A stretch of DNA of 64,000 bases from Methylobacterium aquaticum (GCF_016804325.1 NZ_CP043627.1:5377001-5441000), one strand, 5' to 3'. Positions 18,483 to 27,576 are shown, counted from the first letter of the stretch. Numbers and translations are program-made. The notes: generated by a model from the letters alone, not told the origin.

Positions 18483-20546
18483 TTACTCCGCCGCCGCCGG
18501 GATCGCCCGGGGATCCGCCTCGACGGCGGTCCACCGGTCGGCCCGGTAGGCCTTGAGGCAGGCCTTCACGCCGAAGGCGATGATCGCCACCACGACGCCG
18601 ACGAAGACCAGCGCCAGCACCGCGTCGATGCGGTCGTTGAGCACGATCTGGCGCATCTGGTCGGCGGTCTTGGCCGGCGCCAGCACCTTGCCCTCGGCGA
18701 GCGCGGTGGCGTAGCGGTCGGCGTGCGCCAGGAAGCCCACCCGCGGATCGGCGGAGAAGACCTTCTGGAGGCCGGCGGTCAGCGTGCAGGCGACGAGCCA
18801 CAGCGTCGGCACGATGGTGACGAGGGCGTAGCGCTCCCGCTTCATCTTGAAGATGACCACGGTGCAGAGCGTGAGCGCGATTGCCGCCAGCATCTGGTTC
18901 GAGATGCCGAAGAGCGGCCACAGGGTGTTCACGCCGCCGAGCGGATCGGTGACGCCCTGGTAGAGGAAGAAGCCCCAGGCCGCGACGCACAGACCCGTCG
19001 CCACGATGCTCGGCCCCCAGGACGCGGTGTCCTTGAAGGCCGGCACCGCGACGCCGATCAGGTCCTGGAGCATGAAGCGCCCGGCCCGCGTCCCGGCATC
19101 GACGGCGGTGAGGATGAACAGCGCCTCGAACAGGATGGCGAAGTGGTACCAGAACGCCATCATCGCCTTGCCGCCTATGACGTTCGATATGATGTGGGCC
19201 ATGCCGACCGCCAGCGTCGGCGCGCCGCCGGCCCGCGAGATCACGCTGTGCTCGCCGACATCCGCCGCGGTCTGCTTGATGGTCTCAGGCGAGATCGGGA
19301 AGCCCATGGCGGTGACCGCCGCCGACGCGCTCTCGGGCGTGGTGCCGACGATTGCCGCCGGCGAGTTCATGGTGAAGTAGACGCCCGGATCGATCACCGT
19401 GGCGGCGACGAGCGCCATCACGGCGACGAAGGATTCCATCAGCATGCCGCCATAGCCGATGAAGCGGGCATTGACCTCGTTGTCGATCAGCTTCGGCGTC
19501 GTGCCCGACGAGATCAGGCTGTGGAAGCCCGAGACCGCGCCGCAGGCGATGGTGATGAACAGGAACGGGAACAGCGAGCCCGACCAGACCGGGCCGGTGC
19601 CGTCGACGAACTTCGTCACCGCGGGCATCTGGAGATGCGGCGCGAGCACCAGGATGCCCAGCGCCAGGCCGACGATGGTGCCGATCTTGAGGAAGGTCGA
19701 GAGGTAGTCGCGCGGGGCGAGCAGCAGCCAGACCGGCAGGATCGAGGCGACGAAACCGTAGCCGATCAGCATCCAGCATAGCTGCGTGCCGGTGAAGGTG
19801 AACATCGCCGCGAGCGCCGGATCCTCGGCGACGTTCTGGCCGAAGATGATCGCGGCCATCAGCAGCACGAAGCCGAGGATCGAGACCTCGCCGATGCGGC
19901 CGGGCCGGATCCAGCGCGAATAGACGCCCATCAGCAGCGCGATCGGGATCGTCGCCATCACCGTGAAGGTGCCCCAGGGACTCTCGGCGAGCGCCTTGAC
20001 GACGATGAGCGCCAGCACCGCCAGGATGATGACCATGATCAGGAAGGCGCCGAACAAGGCGACGATGCCGGGAATCGTGCCGAGCTCGGCCCGGATCAGC
20101 TCGCCCAGCGAGCGGCCGTCGCGGCGCATCGAGACGAACAGCACCATGAAGTCCTGCACGGCGCCGGCCAGCACGACGCCGGCGAGGATCCAGAGCAGGC
20201 CCGGCAGGTAGCCCATCTGGGCGGCGAGCACCGGGCCGACCAGCGGGCCGGCGCCCGCGATCGCCGCGAAATGGTGGCCGAACAGGACGTACTTGTCGGT
20301 CGGGACGTAATCGAGCCCGTCATTGTGGCGCACGGCCGGGGTCTCGCGGGTCGGGTCGAGCCGCATGATCCGGTCGGCGATGTAGAGCGAGTAGTAGCGG
20401 TAGGCGATCAGGTAGACCGAGACCGCGGCCACCACGATCCAGAGGGCGTTGATGCTCTCGCCGCGCTGCGTGGCGACGACCGCGAGGGCGGCGGCCCCGA
20501 GCGCGCCCACGAGGGCCCAGGGCCCGTGCTTCCGGACGGCAGTCAT
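18483..20546 (-). CDS. cstA: Carbon starvation protein A, peptide/pyruvate transporter family
   Basis: A 687-residue integral membrane protein with roughly 16-18 helices. Hallmarks are the N-terminal YRYYSLYIADRIM, then the YVPTDKYVLFGHHFAAIAGAGPLVGP core near residues 74-99. CstA/BtsT proteins import peptides or pyruvate, typically during carbon limitation. The ATG at 20546 has GGAGGAAT just upstream; the open frame extends 31 codons further without support. It forms an operon with the YbdD-like gene. No regulatory kinase of the BtsSR type is adjacent. Confidence 0.94.
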   Translation of the reverse strand: MTAVRKHGPWALVGALGAAALAVVATQRGESINALWIVVAAVSVYLIAYRYYSLYIADRIMRLDPTRETPAVRHNDGLDYVPTDKYVLFGHHFAAIAGAGPLVGPVLAAQMGYLPGLLWILAGVVLAGAVQDFMVLFVSMRRDGRSLGELIRAELGTIPGIVALFGAFLIMVIILAVLALIVVKALAESPWGTFTVMATIPIALLMGVYSRWIRPGRIGEVSILGFVLLMAAIIFGQNVAEDPALAAMFTFTGTQLCWMLIGYGFVASILPVWLLLAPRDYLSTFLKIGTIVGLALGILVLAPHLQMPAVTKFVDGTGPVWSGSLFPFLFITIACGAVSGFHSLISSGTTPKLIDNEVNARFIGYGGMLMESFVAVMALVAATVIDPGVYFTMNSPAAIVGTTPESASAAVTAMGFPISPETIKQTAADVGEHSVISRAGGAPTLAVGMAHIISNVIGGKAMMAFWYHFAILFEALFILTAVDAGTRAGRFMLQDLIGVAVPAFKDTASWGPSIVATGLCVAAWGFFLYQGVTDPLGGVNTLWPLFGISNQMLAAIALTLCTVVIFKMKRERYALVTIVPTLWLVACTLTAGLQKVFSADPRVGFLAHADRYATALAEGKVLAPAKTADQMRQIVLNDRIDAVLALVFVGVVVAIIAFGVKACLKAYRADRWTAVEADPRAIPAAAE

Positions 20547-21114
20547 GACGGATTCCTCCCGGCTTACGCCGCCGGGCTCACGACGGCGTTCGGCGGCTTC
20601 CTTCGACTTTCGGGTAAAGGAAACGTCAGGGGCTGCCAATGCGGCGACCGGCCGGGGATGTCCTCGCGAAATTAGACTTTCGTTGCAGGGAAGGATGAGC
20701 GGCGGCCCGGCTTCGTGCCGTCATGAACTGACAGGCCGCGACGGTCGTCCTGCTTGGATCGCGCGCAATTCGGCAGGCGCCGCTTCCGAGTCTTCCTCCC
20801 CGGCCTGGATTTCCTCCATGGCCCGGAACTGGCGCCGGGCGCAGTAATTCCGGGCGCGCCGCGAGAGAGCGCATGGGCCGCCTCGATCTCGGCATGGTTC
20901 ACGAGCGTCGGGCCGGGATTGCCGTGTCTGGCGATCGTCTCGGACGGGCAAAGCCCATCCCATGCGGCCGGATCAGGGACCTCGTGGAGAGCGTCGCGAT
21001 TGCGACCCGATCGTGACGTACTCTCGGGGCGGGTTTGCCCTCTCCCCGCCCGGTGCGAGAAGAGCACGTCGCGCTCTCCTTTCCCCGAACAGCCCTGTGC
21101 CCCCGGGAAGAGGG
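20547..21114. other. Gene-free gap between cstA and the response regulator
   Basis: About 570 bp. Open frames here are short and have atypical codon use in every frame, and I recognise no domain, RNA or repeat. The segment near 20547-20600, upstream of cstA, must hold the cstA promoter, but I see no clear -35/-10 pair. Confidence 0.4.
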
Positions 21115-21148
21115 GAAAGCCCGCGCCTTCTCGAAGAGAGCCGCGGGC
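21115..21148 (-). terminator. Terminator-like hairpin after the response regulator gene
   Basis: GCCCGCG (21119-21125) pairs with CGCGGGC (21142-21148) around a 16-base loop. On the minus strand the stem is followed by TTTCCCC. It lies 15 bp past the stop at 21163. Confidence 0.55.
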
Positions 21149-21162
21149 CGAACGCTTCCCGC

Positions 21163-21828
21163 TCAGCTCGACGGCAAACCCGCCAGAATGTGGTCGTAAT
21201 CCAGATTCGCCGTCTCGATCACGATCTGGGTCCGGCTGATGACCCCGAGCTTGCGCAGGATCTCCGAGACGTGGGCCTTCACGGTCGAATCGCCGACGCC
21301 GAGCTCGTGGGCGATCTGCTTGTTGAGCTTGCCCTGGCGGATCATCAGCAGCACCCGCACCTGCTGCGGGGTCAGCTCGGCGATGCGCTCGGCGATCGGG
21401 GCCTTGCCGGCCTTGCGGCCCGGGGCCTCGGCCGGGCCGGCCACGCCCTCGGGCACGAACACCGCGCCGTTGAGCACGTCGGTGATCGCGCGGATCAGCA
21501 CCGGCTTGCCGGCCGCCTTCGGCACGAAGCCGGCGGCGCCGTGGGCCAGCGCCTCGCGCATGATGCGCGGATCGTCGAGGCCCGAGACCACCAGCACCGG
21601 GATGCGCGGGAAGCGGGTACGGATCGCGATCAGCCCGTCGAAGCCGTTGACGCCCTGCATGGTCAGGTCGAGCAGGGTCAGGTCGATCGAGCGGCCGCGG
21701 GACAGGGCCGCGCAGGCGCTCTCGATCCCGTCCGCCTCCTCGACCTCCGCGGCCGGGAAGGCGAGGCGCACCGCGCTGCTCAAGGCATCGCGGAACAGCG
21801 GATGATCGTCCACGATGATCAGGTGCAT
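21163..21828 (-). CDS. LuxR/NarL-type response regulator
   Basis: A 221-residue two-domain regulator. The receiver domain starts MHLIIVDDHPLF with the acidic pair at 7-8, the phosphoacceptor Asp54 in TLLDLTM, Ser in VVSGLDD and Lys in VPKAAGK. A linker leads to a C-terminal LuxR helix-turn-helix (LTPQQVRVLLMIRQGKLNKQ, then STVKAHVSEILRKLG). I started it at the ATG preceding the receiver; the frame runs 28 codons further upstream without a domain. It is transcribed divergently from the FIST-sensor/kinase pair at 22446-24981 and is the natural candidate partner. It resembles AgmR/ErbR-type regulators, which in pseudomonads act with a NahK-type kinase. Confidence 0.93.
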   Translation of the reverse strand: MHLIIVDDHPLFRDALSSAVRLAFPAAEVEEADGIESACAALSRGRSIDLTLLDLTMQGVNGFDGLIAIRTRFPRIPVLVVSGLDDPRIMREALAHGAAGFVPKAAGKPVLIRAITDVLNGAVFVPEGVAGPAEAPGRKAGKAPIAERIAELTPQQVRVLLMIRQGKLNKQIAHELGVGDSTVKAHVSEILRKLGVISRTQIVIETANLDYDHILAGLPSS

Positions 21829-22445
21829 GTCCGACCCTTCGGCGACGGGCGTCGGGGCCCCGTCCGGCCGTGGAAGAGACACCCCGGGGGCCGAACTGGT
21901 CAATCCCACCATCGCAGCGGATCATCCTTTCGCAGGCGCATGGCCGCGGCGCAAGGCCGTGCGGCGCACGCACTGTCAGATCGGGCACAGCAACGCGGCT
22001 GCACTCGTTAAGTCGAGTTAAAGAGTTATCACGCTGTCAGCTCAGCAGCCACCGTGCTTTGGTATGGAGCCGCCCCGACCGGCCCATCCCTGCACATAGG
22101 TCCAATGGTGGCTGACCGGGGCCCGGTCCTATCGTCGGGCGACCTCGGCGGACGAAGGACCTCCTCACCGCGGAGCGGGTGGGAGCGGAACGTGGCATCT
22201 GGCGGCGGCGTCGCGTGGGGCGGCGCGGCCGCTGATCGCGGGGGCGATCGCCCGTCCGTTCCCCAGCGCAGGCGCGGCCGCCGCACCGGCCGCGCCTGCG
22301 CACCCTTAGCCCGGTGTAAACCTCGGGTCCGTGTCCCTCGGCCGCAGGCCCGGGAACCTCCGCCGGCCGCCGTTGCCAGCCGTCGACCGCCGCCGCATAA
22401 TGACGCCGATGCCGCGACGGAAAGCGGCACGACGGGAGGGACATC
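21829..22445. promoter_or_regulatory. Divergent control region between response regulator and FIST sensor
   Basis: A 617-bp gap between oppositely oriented genes. It contains an A/T-richer patch (22005-22045, with GTTAAGTCGAGTTAAAGAG) and otherwise GC-rich sequence. No coding frame is convincing. The length and divergent layout suggest the promoters of both operons lie here, but I cannot name a specific operator. Confidence 0.4.
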
Positions 22446-23618
22446 TTGGCGCGAGTTTCGGCGCAAGGCACACGGACGCGCTCGCACCGTTGCGGGATCC
22501 AGACCGCCTGGACCGAGGCGGCCGGGGCCGAGGCCGCCGTGGCGGCGATCGCCGAGTCCCTCGACGTCGCCCGCATCGCCCATCTCGTCATTTTCTTCTC
22601 GCCGGTCTACGGCGTCGAGGCGCTGAACGCCGCGCTCGCCCGCGCCTTCCCGGGCGTGCGGGTCGCCGGCTGCACCTCCTCGGGCGAGATCAGCCCGATG
22701 GCCGGGCTCGATCGCGGCCTCGTGGCGATCGCCTTCCCGCACGAGGGGTTCCGCATCGCCTCGACGGTGCTGGAGGCGGTCGACAACCTCGATGCCGAGC
22801 GGGCCGCCGCCTCGATCCGCTCCTTGCGCTGCGCCCACGAGCGGATCTCGCGGGGCGGGCAGCGCTTCGCGATCTCGCTCATCGACGGCCTCGCCAATGC
22901 CGAGGAGACGGTGATCGCCACGATCGGCTTCGGGCTCGACGGGGTGCCCCTCGTCGGCGGCTCGGCCGGGGACGAGCTGACCTTCTCCGAGACCGCCCTG
23001 ATCCATGACGGGCAGGTGCATCGCCGTGCGGCGATCCTGCTGCTGATCGAGTCCGATTTCCCGGTCGAGATCTTCAAGAACGACAATTTCGAGCCGACCG
23101 GCGTCAAGTTCGTGGTCACCGAGACCGACGAGGAGCAGCGCACCGTGCGCGAGCTCAACGCCGAGCCGGCGGCGGTCGAGTATGCCAACGCGCTCGGCCT
23201 CGATCCCGACGCGCTGACGCCGACGAGCTTCGCCGCGCATCCGCTCGTGGTGCGGGTCGGCGGCGACTACTTCTGCCGCTCGATCCGCCACCTCAACCCG
23301 GACCAGTCCCTGAGCTTCCACTGCGCCATCGAGAGCGGCGTGGTGCTGACGCTCGCGCGCCAGAAGGACTTGGTCGAGGCGACCCGGGACGAACTGGCCC
23401 GGCTCGACGCGCGGCTCGGCGGCGTCGACCTGGTGATCGGCTTCGAATGCGTGCTGCGCCGCCTCGACGCCGAGATCCACCAGGCCCGCCACAGCATCGC
23501 CGAGCTGTACCGGCACTACAACGTCGTCGGCTTCGAGACCTATGGCGAGCAATACCGCTCGATGCACCTGAACCAGACCTTCACGGGCATCGCCATCGGC
23601 CGGCCCGCCGGCTCGTGA
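22446..23618 (+). CDS. FIST-domain sensor protein (NosP-like)
   Basis: A 390-residue soluble protein with FIST N-terminal (about 30-235) and FIST C-terminal (about 240-370) domains. Motifs include LVIFFSPVYG, VAGCTSSGEIS, GGSAGDEL and, near the end, GFECVLRR and GFETYGEQ. FIST proteins are ligand sensors; the NosP subgroup binds heme and nitric oxide and controls a partner kinase. Ligand type here is inference. The start is a TTG with GGGAGG six to seven bases upstream. Just 31 bp downstream begins a sensorless hybrid kinase, the same order as nosP-nahK, which strongly suggests functional pairing. Confidence 0.9.
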   Translation: MARVSAQGTRTRSHRCGIQTAWTEAAGAEAAVAAIAESLDVARIAHLVIFFSPVYGVEALNAALARAFPGVRVAGCTSSGEISPMAGLDRGLVAIAFPHEGFRIASTVLEAVDNLDAERAAASIRSLRCAHERISRGGQRFAISLIDGLANAEETVIATIGFGLDGVPLVGGSAGDELTFSETALIHDGQVHRRAAILLLIESDFPVEIFKNDNFEPTGVKFVVTETDEEQRTVRELNAEPAAVEYANALGLDPDALTPTSFAAHPLVVRVGGDYFCRSIRHLNPDQSLSFHCAIESGVVLTLARQKDLVEATRDELARLDARLGGVDLVIGFECVLRRLDAEIHQARHSIAELYRHYNVVGFETYGEQYRSMHLNQTFTGIAIGRPAGS

Positions 23619-23649
23619 GCACGGACGATTCGGGGGCGAGGCGGGCGTC

Positions 23650-24981
23650 ATGACCGAGGACGTCGCCTCCCTCCACCGCCGCATCGCCAAGCTGGAGCGC
23701 ATCAACGCCGCCCTGATGTCCCAGGTCGAGCGCACGATGGACCAGCGCGGCAGCGCCTATTCGCTGTTCCAGACCGCCATCACCCTCGAGGGCCAGGTCC
23801 GTTCCCGCACCGAGGAGCTGACGGCCCTGATGCGCAGCCTCGAGCGCACGAACCAGGACCTGACCGCGGCCAAGGAGGAGGCCGAGCGGGCCAACCGCTC
23901 GAAGACCCGCTTCCTCGCCGCGGCGAGCCACGACCTGCTCCAGCCCCTCAACGCCGCGCGGCTGTCGATCTCGGCGCTGGCCGAGATGCGGATGGAGCCG
24001 GAGCCCCGCGCCGTCGTCGGCCAGGTCGAGCGCGGGCTGCAGACGATCGAGGACCTGATCAAGACGCTCCTCGACATCTCGAAGCTCGATGCCGGGCTGA
24101 TCCAGCCGGTGGTGCGGCCCCTGCGCGTCGCCGACGTGCTGGAGGGCATCGAGGCGAGCTTCGGGCCGCTCGCCGCCCGCAAGGGCCTGCGCCTGTCGGT
24201 GCGCGGCGGCCGGTACTGGGTGAGGAGCGACCTGGTGCTGCTCCAGCGCATCCTCCAGAACCTGGTCTCGAACGCGATCCGCTACACCGCCGCCGGCGGC
24301 GTGCTGGTGGCGGCGCGCAAGCGCGGCTCCGAGATCCGGATCGACGTGGTCGATTCCGGCGCCGGCATCCCGGCGGACGAGCAGGAGCTGATCTTCGAGG
24401 AATTCCACCGCGGCGGGCGCGAGAGCGTCGACGGCGAGATCGCGCTCGGCCTCGGCCTGTCGATCGTCCGGCGCTCGGCCCAGGCCCTCGGGCATCCCCT
24501 GAGCCTCGAGAGCCGGGTCGGCCACGGCTCGCGCTTCAGCCTGCATCTCGATCCGTGCGCCCCCGAGCCGCCCCGGCCCGCGCCCTCCCTGGTGCCGCCG
24601 ACGAGCCTGACCGGTGCCCGCATCGCGCTGATCGAGAACGACAAGCCGGCGCTCGAGGCCCTGGCGCGGCTCTTCCACGGCTGGGACGCCAACGCGTTTG
24701 CGGCCCGCGACCACCTGAGCCTGGTGCGGCTGCTCGGGACGACCTGGAGCCCCGACGTCGTCGTCGCCGATTTCCACCTCGACGGCGGCGCGTGCGGCCT
24801 CGACACCGTGGAATGGCTGCGCTCCGTCCACGGCCACGACATCCCGGCGGTCATCACTACCGCCGACCACTCCTCGGAGGTCGAGGCGCGGGTGCGGGCG
24901 GCGCGCTGCGAACTGGTGCACAAGCCGCTCAAGCCCGCGCAGCTGCGGGCGCTGCTCGCCCATCTGCTGAGCCGCGGCTGA
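23650..24981 (+). CDS. Cytosolic hybrid histidine kinase (NahK-like), partner of the FIST sensor
   Basis: A 443-residue kinase with no membrane or ligand domain. An N-terminal coiled coil (about 5-85) leads to HisKA with FLAAASHDLLQPLNAAR (His94), the form seen in NahK/ErcS-prime-type kinases. The ATPase domain has NAIRYT, DSGAGIP and LGLGLSIV. A C-terminal receiver (about 325-440) has the END acidic cluster and a likely phosphoacceptor Asp374 in VVADFHLD. The lack of a sensor domain fits regulation by the FIST protein encoded 31 bp upstream. Likely outputs are the divergent LuxR regulator or a phosphotransfer protein elsewhere. Confidence 0.92.
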   Translation: MTEDVASLHRRIAKLERINAALMSQVERTMDQRGSAYSLFQTAITLEGQVRSRTEELTALMRSLERTNQDLTAAKEEAERANRSKTRFLAAASHDLLQPLNAARLSISALAEMRMEPEPRAVVGQVERGLQTIEDLIKTLLDISKLDAGLIQPVVRPLRVADVLEGIEASFGPLAARKGLRLSVRGGRYWVRSDLVLLQRILQNLVSNAIRYTAAGGVLVAARKRGSEIRIDVVDSGAGIPADEQELIFEEFHRGGRESVDGEIALGLGLSIVRRSAQALGHPLSLESRVGHGSRFSLHLDPCAPEPPRPAPSLVPPTSLTGARIALIENDKPALEALARLFHGWDANAFAARDHLSLVRLLGTTWSPDVVVADFHLDGGACGLDTVEWLRSVHGHDIPAVITTADHSSEVEARVRAARCELVHKPLKPAQLRALLAHLLSRG

Positions 24982-25049
24982 GCCCGCGCCGCCATCGTTT
25001 CCCAAAGATGTCCGAGTCGTCCGCCGTCATGACGCACGGTGGGCGAAGC

Positions 25050-25259
25050 CATGCGCGTCGAATGACTTATGTCTTTCGACCTAGTTCTATTATTTCTACA
25101 ATGTTTCTCGGCTCTATTTTATTCGTATGGACTAATCAGAACGAGAAATAGACGGTTGCGCCTGGGCAACATACTGAATCGACCCGAGTTTGATGCCGCC
25201 AAGCCGGATTTATAGCCTGCGCGTCTGTGGCATCTCTCCAGGGCACGGGGAGGTCCAGC
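25050..25259. promoter_or_regulatory. A/T-rich upstream region of the reductase-SMR operon
   Basis: Positions 25055-25155 are markedly A/T-rich (for example TTCTATTATTTCTACAATG and TCTATTTTATTCGTATGG) against a very GC-rich background. The stretch ends about 100 bp before the GTG of the reductase gene and has no coding frame I can support. It could be a promoter/UP-type region or the scar of an acquired segment. Confidence 0.45.
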
Positions 25260-26444
25260 GTGGCACGGATATTACTGACGGGCGCAACCGGTTTCCTGGG
25301 CGGCGCCGTTCTTCACCAGGCCCTGAGCCGGCGCGACGGCGCGGAGTGGGTCTGTCTCGTGCGCTGCACCAGCGTCGAGCAGGGCCGCCAGCGAATCGCC
25401 GCGCGGCTGTCGCGCTTCACCGACCCGTTCACCGCCCAGCGCCTCGCACGCCTCGTCGAGGTGGTGCCGGGCGACTTCACCCGCGCCGACCTCGATGCCG
25501 ACCCGCGGCTCGATTCGATCACCCACGTGCTGCACCTGGCCGCCGACACCTCGTGGTGGGGCGAGGAGCGGGTGAGCCGCACCAACCACGACGGTACCCT
25601 GGCGCTCGCCCGCCGCGCCCGCGCCATGCCGCGCCTCGCCCGATTCCTGCACGTCAGCACCGCGATGATCTGCGGCGCGGAGGCTCCCTCCCTCGTCGAG
25701 GAGGCGGCCTTTCCCTCGCCCCAGGCGCGCCACCTCGTCGCCTACACGGTCTCGAAGGCGGCGGCCGAGACCTCGCTTGCCGGCAGCTTCGCCGACCTGC
25801 CGATCGTGGTCGCCCGTCCCTCGATCGTCGTCGGGCATTCGACGCTGGGGGCGGCGCCGAGCTCGAGCATCCTGTGGGTGATCCGCGCCGCCGACCGCCT
25901 GCGGCTGGTGCCCTGCGCGCCCGAGAGCGCGGTCGACATCATCCCGGTCGACTGGACCGCCGACACCCTGCTCGGCCTGCTGCGCAAGCCGCAGCTCGCC
26001 CACACACTCTACCACGTCTCGGCCGGCGAGGGCGCGCGGGCCCGCTGGGACGACCTGATGCGCGCCTTCGCGGCGGCCGATCCGGCGGGCGGCCCGCGCG
26101 ACGACTTCACGCGCTTCGACCTCGTCGCCGACCGGGCGCTGCTGCGCCGGCGCTTCGCCGAGACCTTCGGCCTCGACGGGGCCCTGAAGCAGGCGATGCT
26201 GCGGGCGGTGCGGGCCTACTACGCCTTCTGCTCCCTCGACCTGACCTTCTCGAACGCGCGGCTCCTCGCCGAGGGGTTCGCTCCGCCGCCCTCCTTCACC
26301 GACTACCTGAAGGTCTGCCTGGAGAACGCGCCCGAGATCGCCGAGCAATTCGCCGACGACCTCGAGATGTTCGTGGCGCCGGAGCCGGCCCAAGGTCCCG
26401 CGCAGGGTCCCGCTCCGGTCCTGCCGCGGACGGCGCGCGCATGA
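25260..26444 (+). CDS. Extended SDR, thioester-reductase / fatty acyl reductase-like
   Basis: A 394-residue protein whose N-terminal Rossmann motif TGATGFLGG is followed by segments typical of the Male-sterility/thioester reductase domain (NAD-binding type 4): VVPGDFT, HLAADTSWW, FLHVSTAMICG and the YTVSKAAAE active site (Y-T-V-S-K). Such domains reduce thioester-bound acyl chains to aldehydes or alcohols. No carrier or adenylation domain is fused, so the substrate is unknown. I chose the GTG at 25260 because GGGGAGG lies six bases upstream. Its stop overlaps the SMR gene start by four bases (ATGA), implying translational coupling. The tail is Pro/Gln-rich. Confidence 0.86.
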   Translation: MARILLTGATGFLGGAVLHQALSRRDGAEWVCLVRCTSVEQGRQRIAARLSRFTDPFTAQRLARLVEVVPGDFTRADLDADPRLDSITHVLHLAADTSWWGEERVSRTNHDGTLALARRARAMPRLARFLHVSTAMICGAEAPSLVEEAAFPSPQARHLVAYTVSKAAAETSLAGSFADLPIVVARPSIVVGHSTLGAAPSSSILWVIRAADRLRLVPCAPESAVDIIPVDWTADTLLGLLRKPQLAHTLYHVSAGEGARARWDDLMRAFAAADPAGGPRDDFTRFDLVADRALLRRRFAETFGLDGALKQAMLRAVRAYYAFCSLDLTFSNARLLAEGFAPPPSFTDYLKVCLENAPEIAEQFADDLEMFVAPEPAQGPAQGPAPVLPRTARA

Positions 26445-26767
26445 ACCCGTTCCTGATCCTCGCGGTGGCGATCGGCGCCGAGATTACCGCGACGCTCGCC
26501 CTCAAGGCGGCCGACGGCCTCACCCGCCCGGGCCCCACGGTCCTCGTGGCGCTCGGCTACGGCACCGCCCTGTGGCTGATGTCGAGCAGCATGGACATGC
26601 TGCCGATCGGGGTCGTCTACGCGATCTGGGCCGGGGTGGGCATGGTCGGCGCCGCGCTCGGCGGGGCGATCCTCTTCGGCGAGCCGGTGACGCCCCTGAT
26701 GATCCTCGGCATCGGGGTCATCGCGGTCGGCGTCGGCATCCTGGCGGCGGCCCAGGTTCATACCTGA
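26441..26767 (+). CDS. SMR-family small multidrug/lipid exporter
   Basis: A 108-residue protein with four hydrophobic helices. Glu13 or Glu14 of the family is present (IGAEITATLALKAADG), along with the GVVYAIWAGVGMVGAALGGA third helix and FGEPVTPLMILGIGVI. SMR proteins work as dimers exchanging protons for cationic drugs, guanidinium or, in ArnE/F-like members, lipid-linked sugars. It overlaps the preceding reductase by four bases and probably acts with it. The divergently transcribed TetR gene that ends six bases downstream (convergent) may regulate the pair, though that is inference. Confidence 0.92.
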   Translation: MNPFLILAVAIGAEITATLALKAADGLTRPGPTVLVALGYGTALWLMSSSMDMLPIGVVYAIWAGVGMVGAALGGAILFGEPVTPLMILGIGVIAVGVGILAAAQVHT

Positions 26768-26773
26768 GGACCT

Positions 26774-27358
26774 TCACGCCCGAGGGCGGGTGACGGCGTC
26801 GAGCACCTGCACGGCGCCGTCGATCGCCTCGCGCATCGCCGCCTCGTTCCAGTGCACGCGGGCGAGCACGTAGCCGCCCTCGACCACGGCGATCAGCATG
26901 GCCGCGAGCGCGGCTGGCGCGATTCCCGGCGCGAGGCCGCCCGCCGCATCCGCCTCCTCCAGGCTCGCGCGCAACCGCGCCTGGATATGCCCGACATAGG
27001 CCGCGACCGGCTCGCGCAGGGCCGGCTCCTCCATGGCGGATTCGTTGGAGAGCCGCGCCAGGCGGCAGCCGCGCAGGGCCTGCCGCTCGCGGGTGAGATA
27101 GGCGCGGATTCGGTCGAGGGGCGGGGTTCCGGGCGAGAACAGCCCGTCGATCACCGCGATCTCTTCTTCTGCCATCTCGGCGAGCGCCGCGGCGGCCACC
27201 TCCCGCTTGCCGGGAAAGTGATGATAGAGGCTGCCCTGGCCGGCGCCGCTCAGCGCCAGCACGTCCCGCGGGCTCGTCGCCTCGTAGCCGCGCTCCCACA
27301 GCAGCGCCTTCGTCGCCGCGACGATCGCCTCGCGCTTCGATGATCCTGGCCGTGCCAC
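26774..27358 (-). CDS. TetR-family transcriptional regulator
   Basis: 194 residues, the usual TetR size. The N-terminal helix-turn-helix reads KREAIVAATKALLWERGYEA, then GQGSLYHHFPGKRE (about 8-52), with the canonical YHHF. The C-terminal half is an all-helical ligand/dimer domain with no recognisable ligand signature; it has a TetR_C-type ARLSNESAMEEPALREPV segment. It converges on the SMR gene with only six bases between. TetR proteins frequently repress adjacent exporters, but its own operator is not evident; the upstream gap carries a palindromic repeat. Confidence 0.92.
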   Translation of the reverse strand: MARPGSSKREAIVAATKALLWERGYEATSPRDVLALSGAGQGSLYHHFPGKREVAAAALAEMAEEEIAVIDGLFSPGTPPLDRIRAYLTRERQALRGCRLARLSNESAMEEPALREPVAAYVGHIQARLRASLEEADAAGGLAPGIAPAALAAMLIAVVEGGYVLARVHWNEAAMREAIDGAVQVLDAVTRPRA

Positions 27359-27411
27359 GTCTTGCCCTTCGTCTGTGACAGGCTGTCCGGAAAGCGACCG
27401 AAGCGCGGGAT

Positions 27412-27576
27412 CCCCTCTCCCGTATGGGAGAGGGGTAGGGGTGAGGGTGGAGACCGTTCCGTGTGAAGCTGAGAGCGTCGAGCTGCGCAGCTCGACGGTT
27501 CAGGGTCATTGCGGAAGCCGAGCCACCCTCACGCGGGATCTTCGATCCCCAGGCCCCTCTCCCACACGGGAGAGGG
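27412..27576. repeat. Paired CCCCTCTCCCG palindromes
   Basis: Two hairpins, CCCCTCTCCCGTATGGGAGA (27412-27431, then GGGG) and CCCCTCTCCCACACGGGAGA (27553-27572, then GGGG), face each other. Inner arms GGGTGAGGGTGG (27437-27448) and CCACCCTCAC (27523-27532) are also complementary, so the full unit is a large inverted repeat. Similar sequences are common intergenic repeats in GC-rich Proteobacteria. It fills most of the gap between the TetR and tautomerase genes. Confidence 0.75.
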
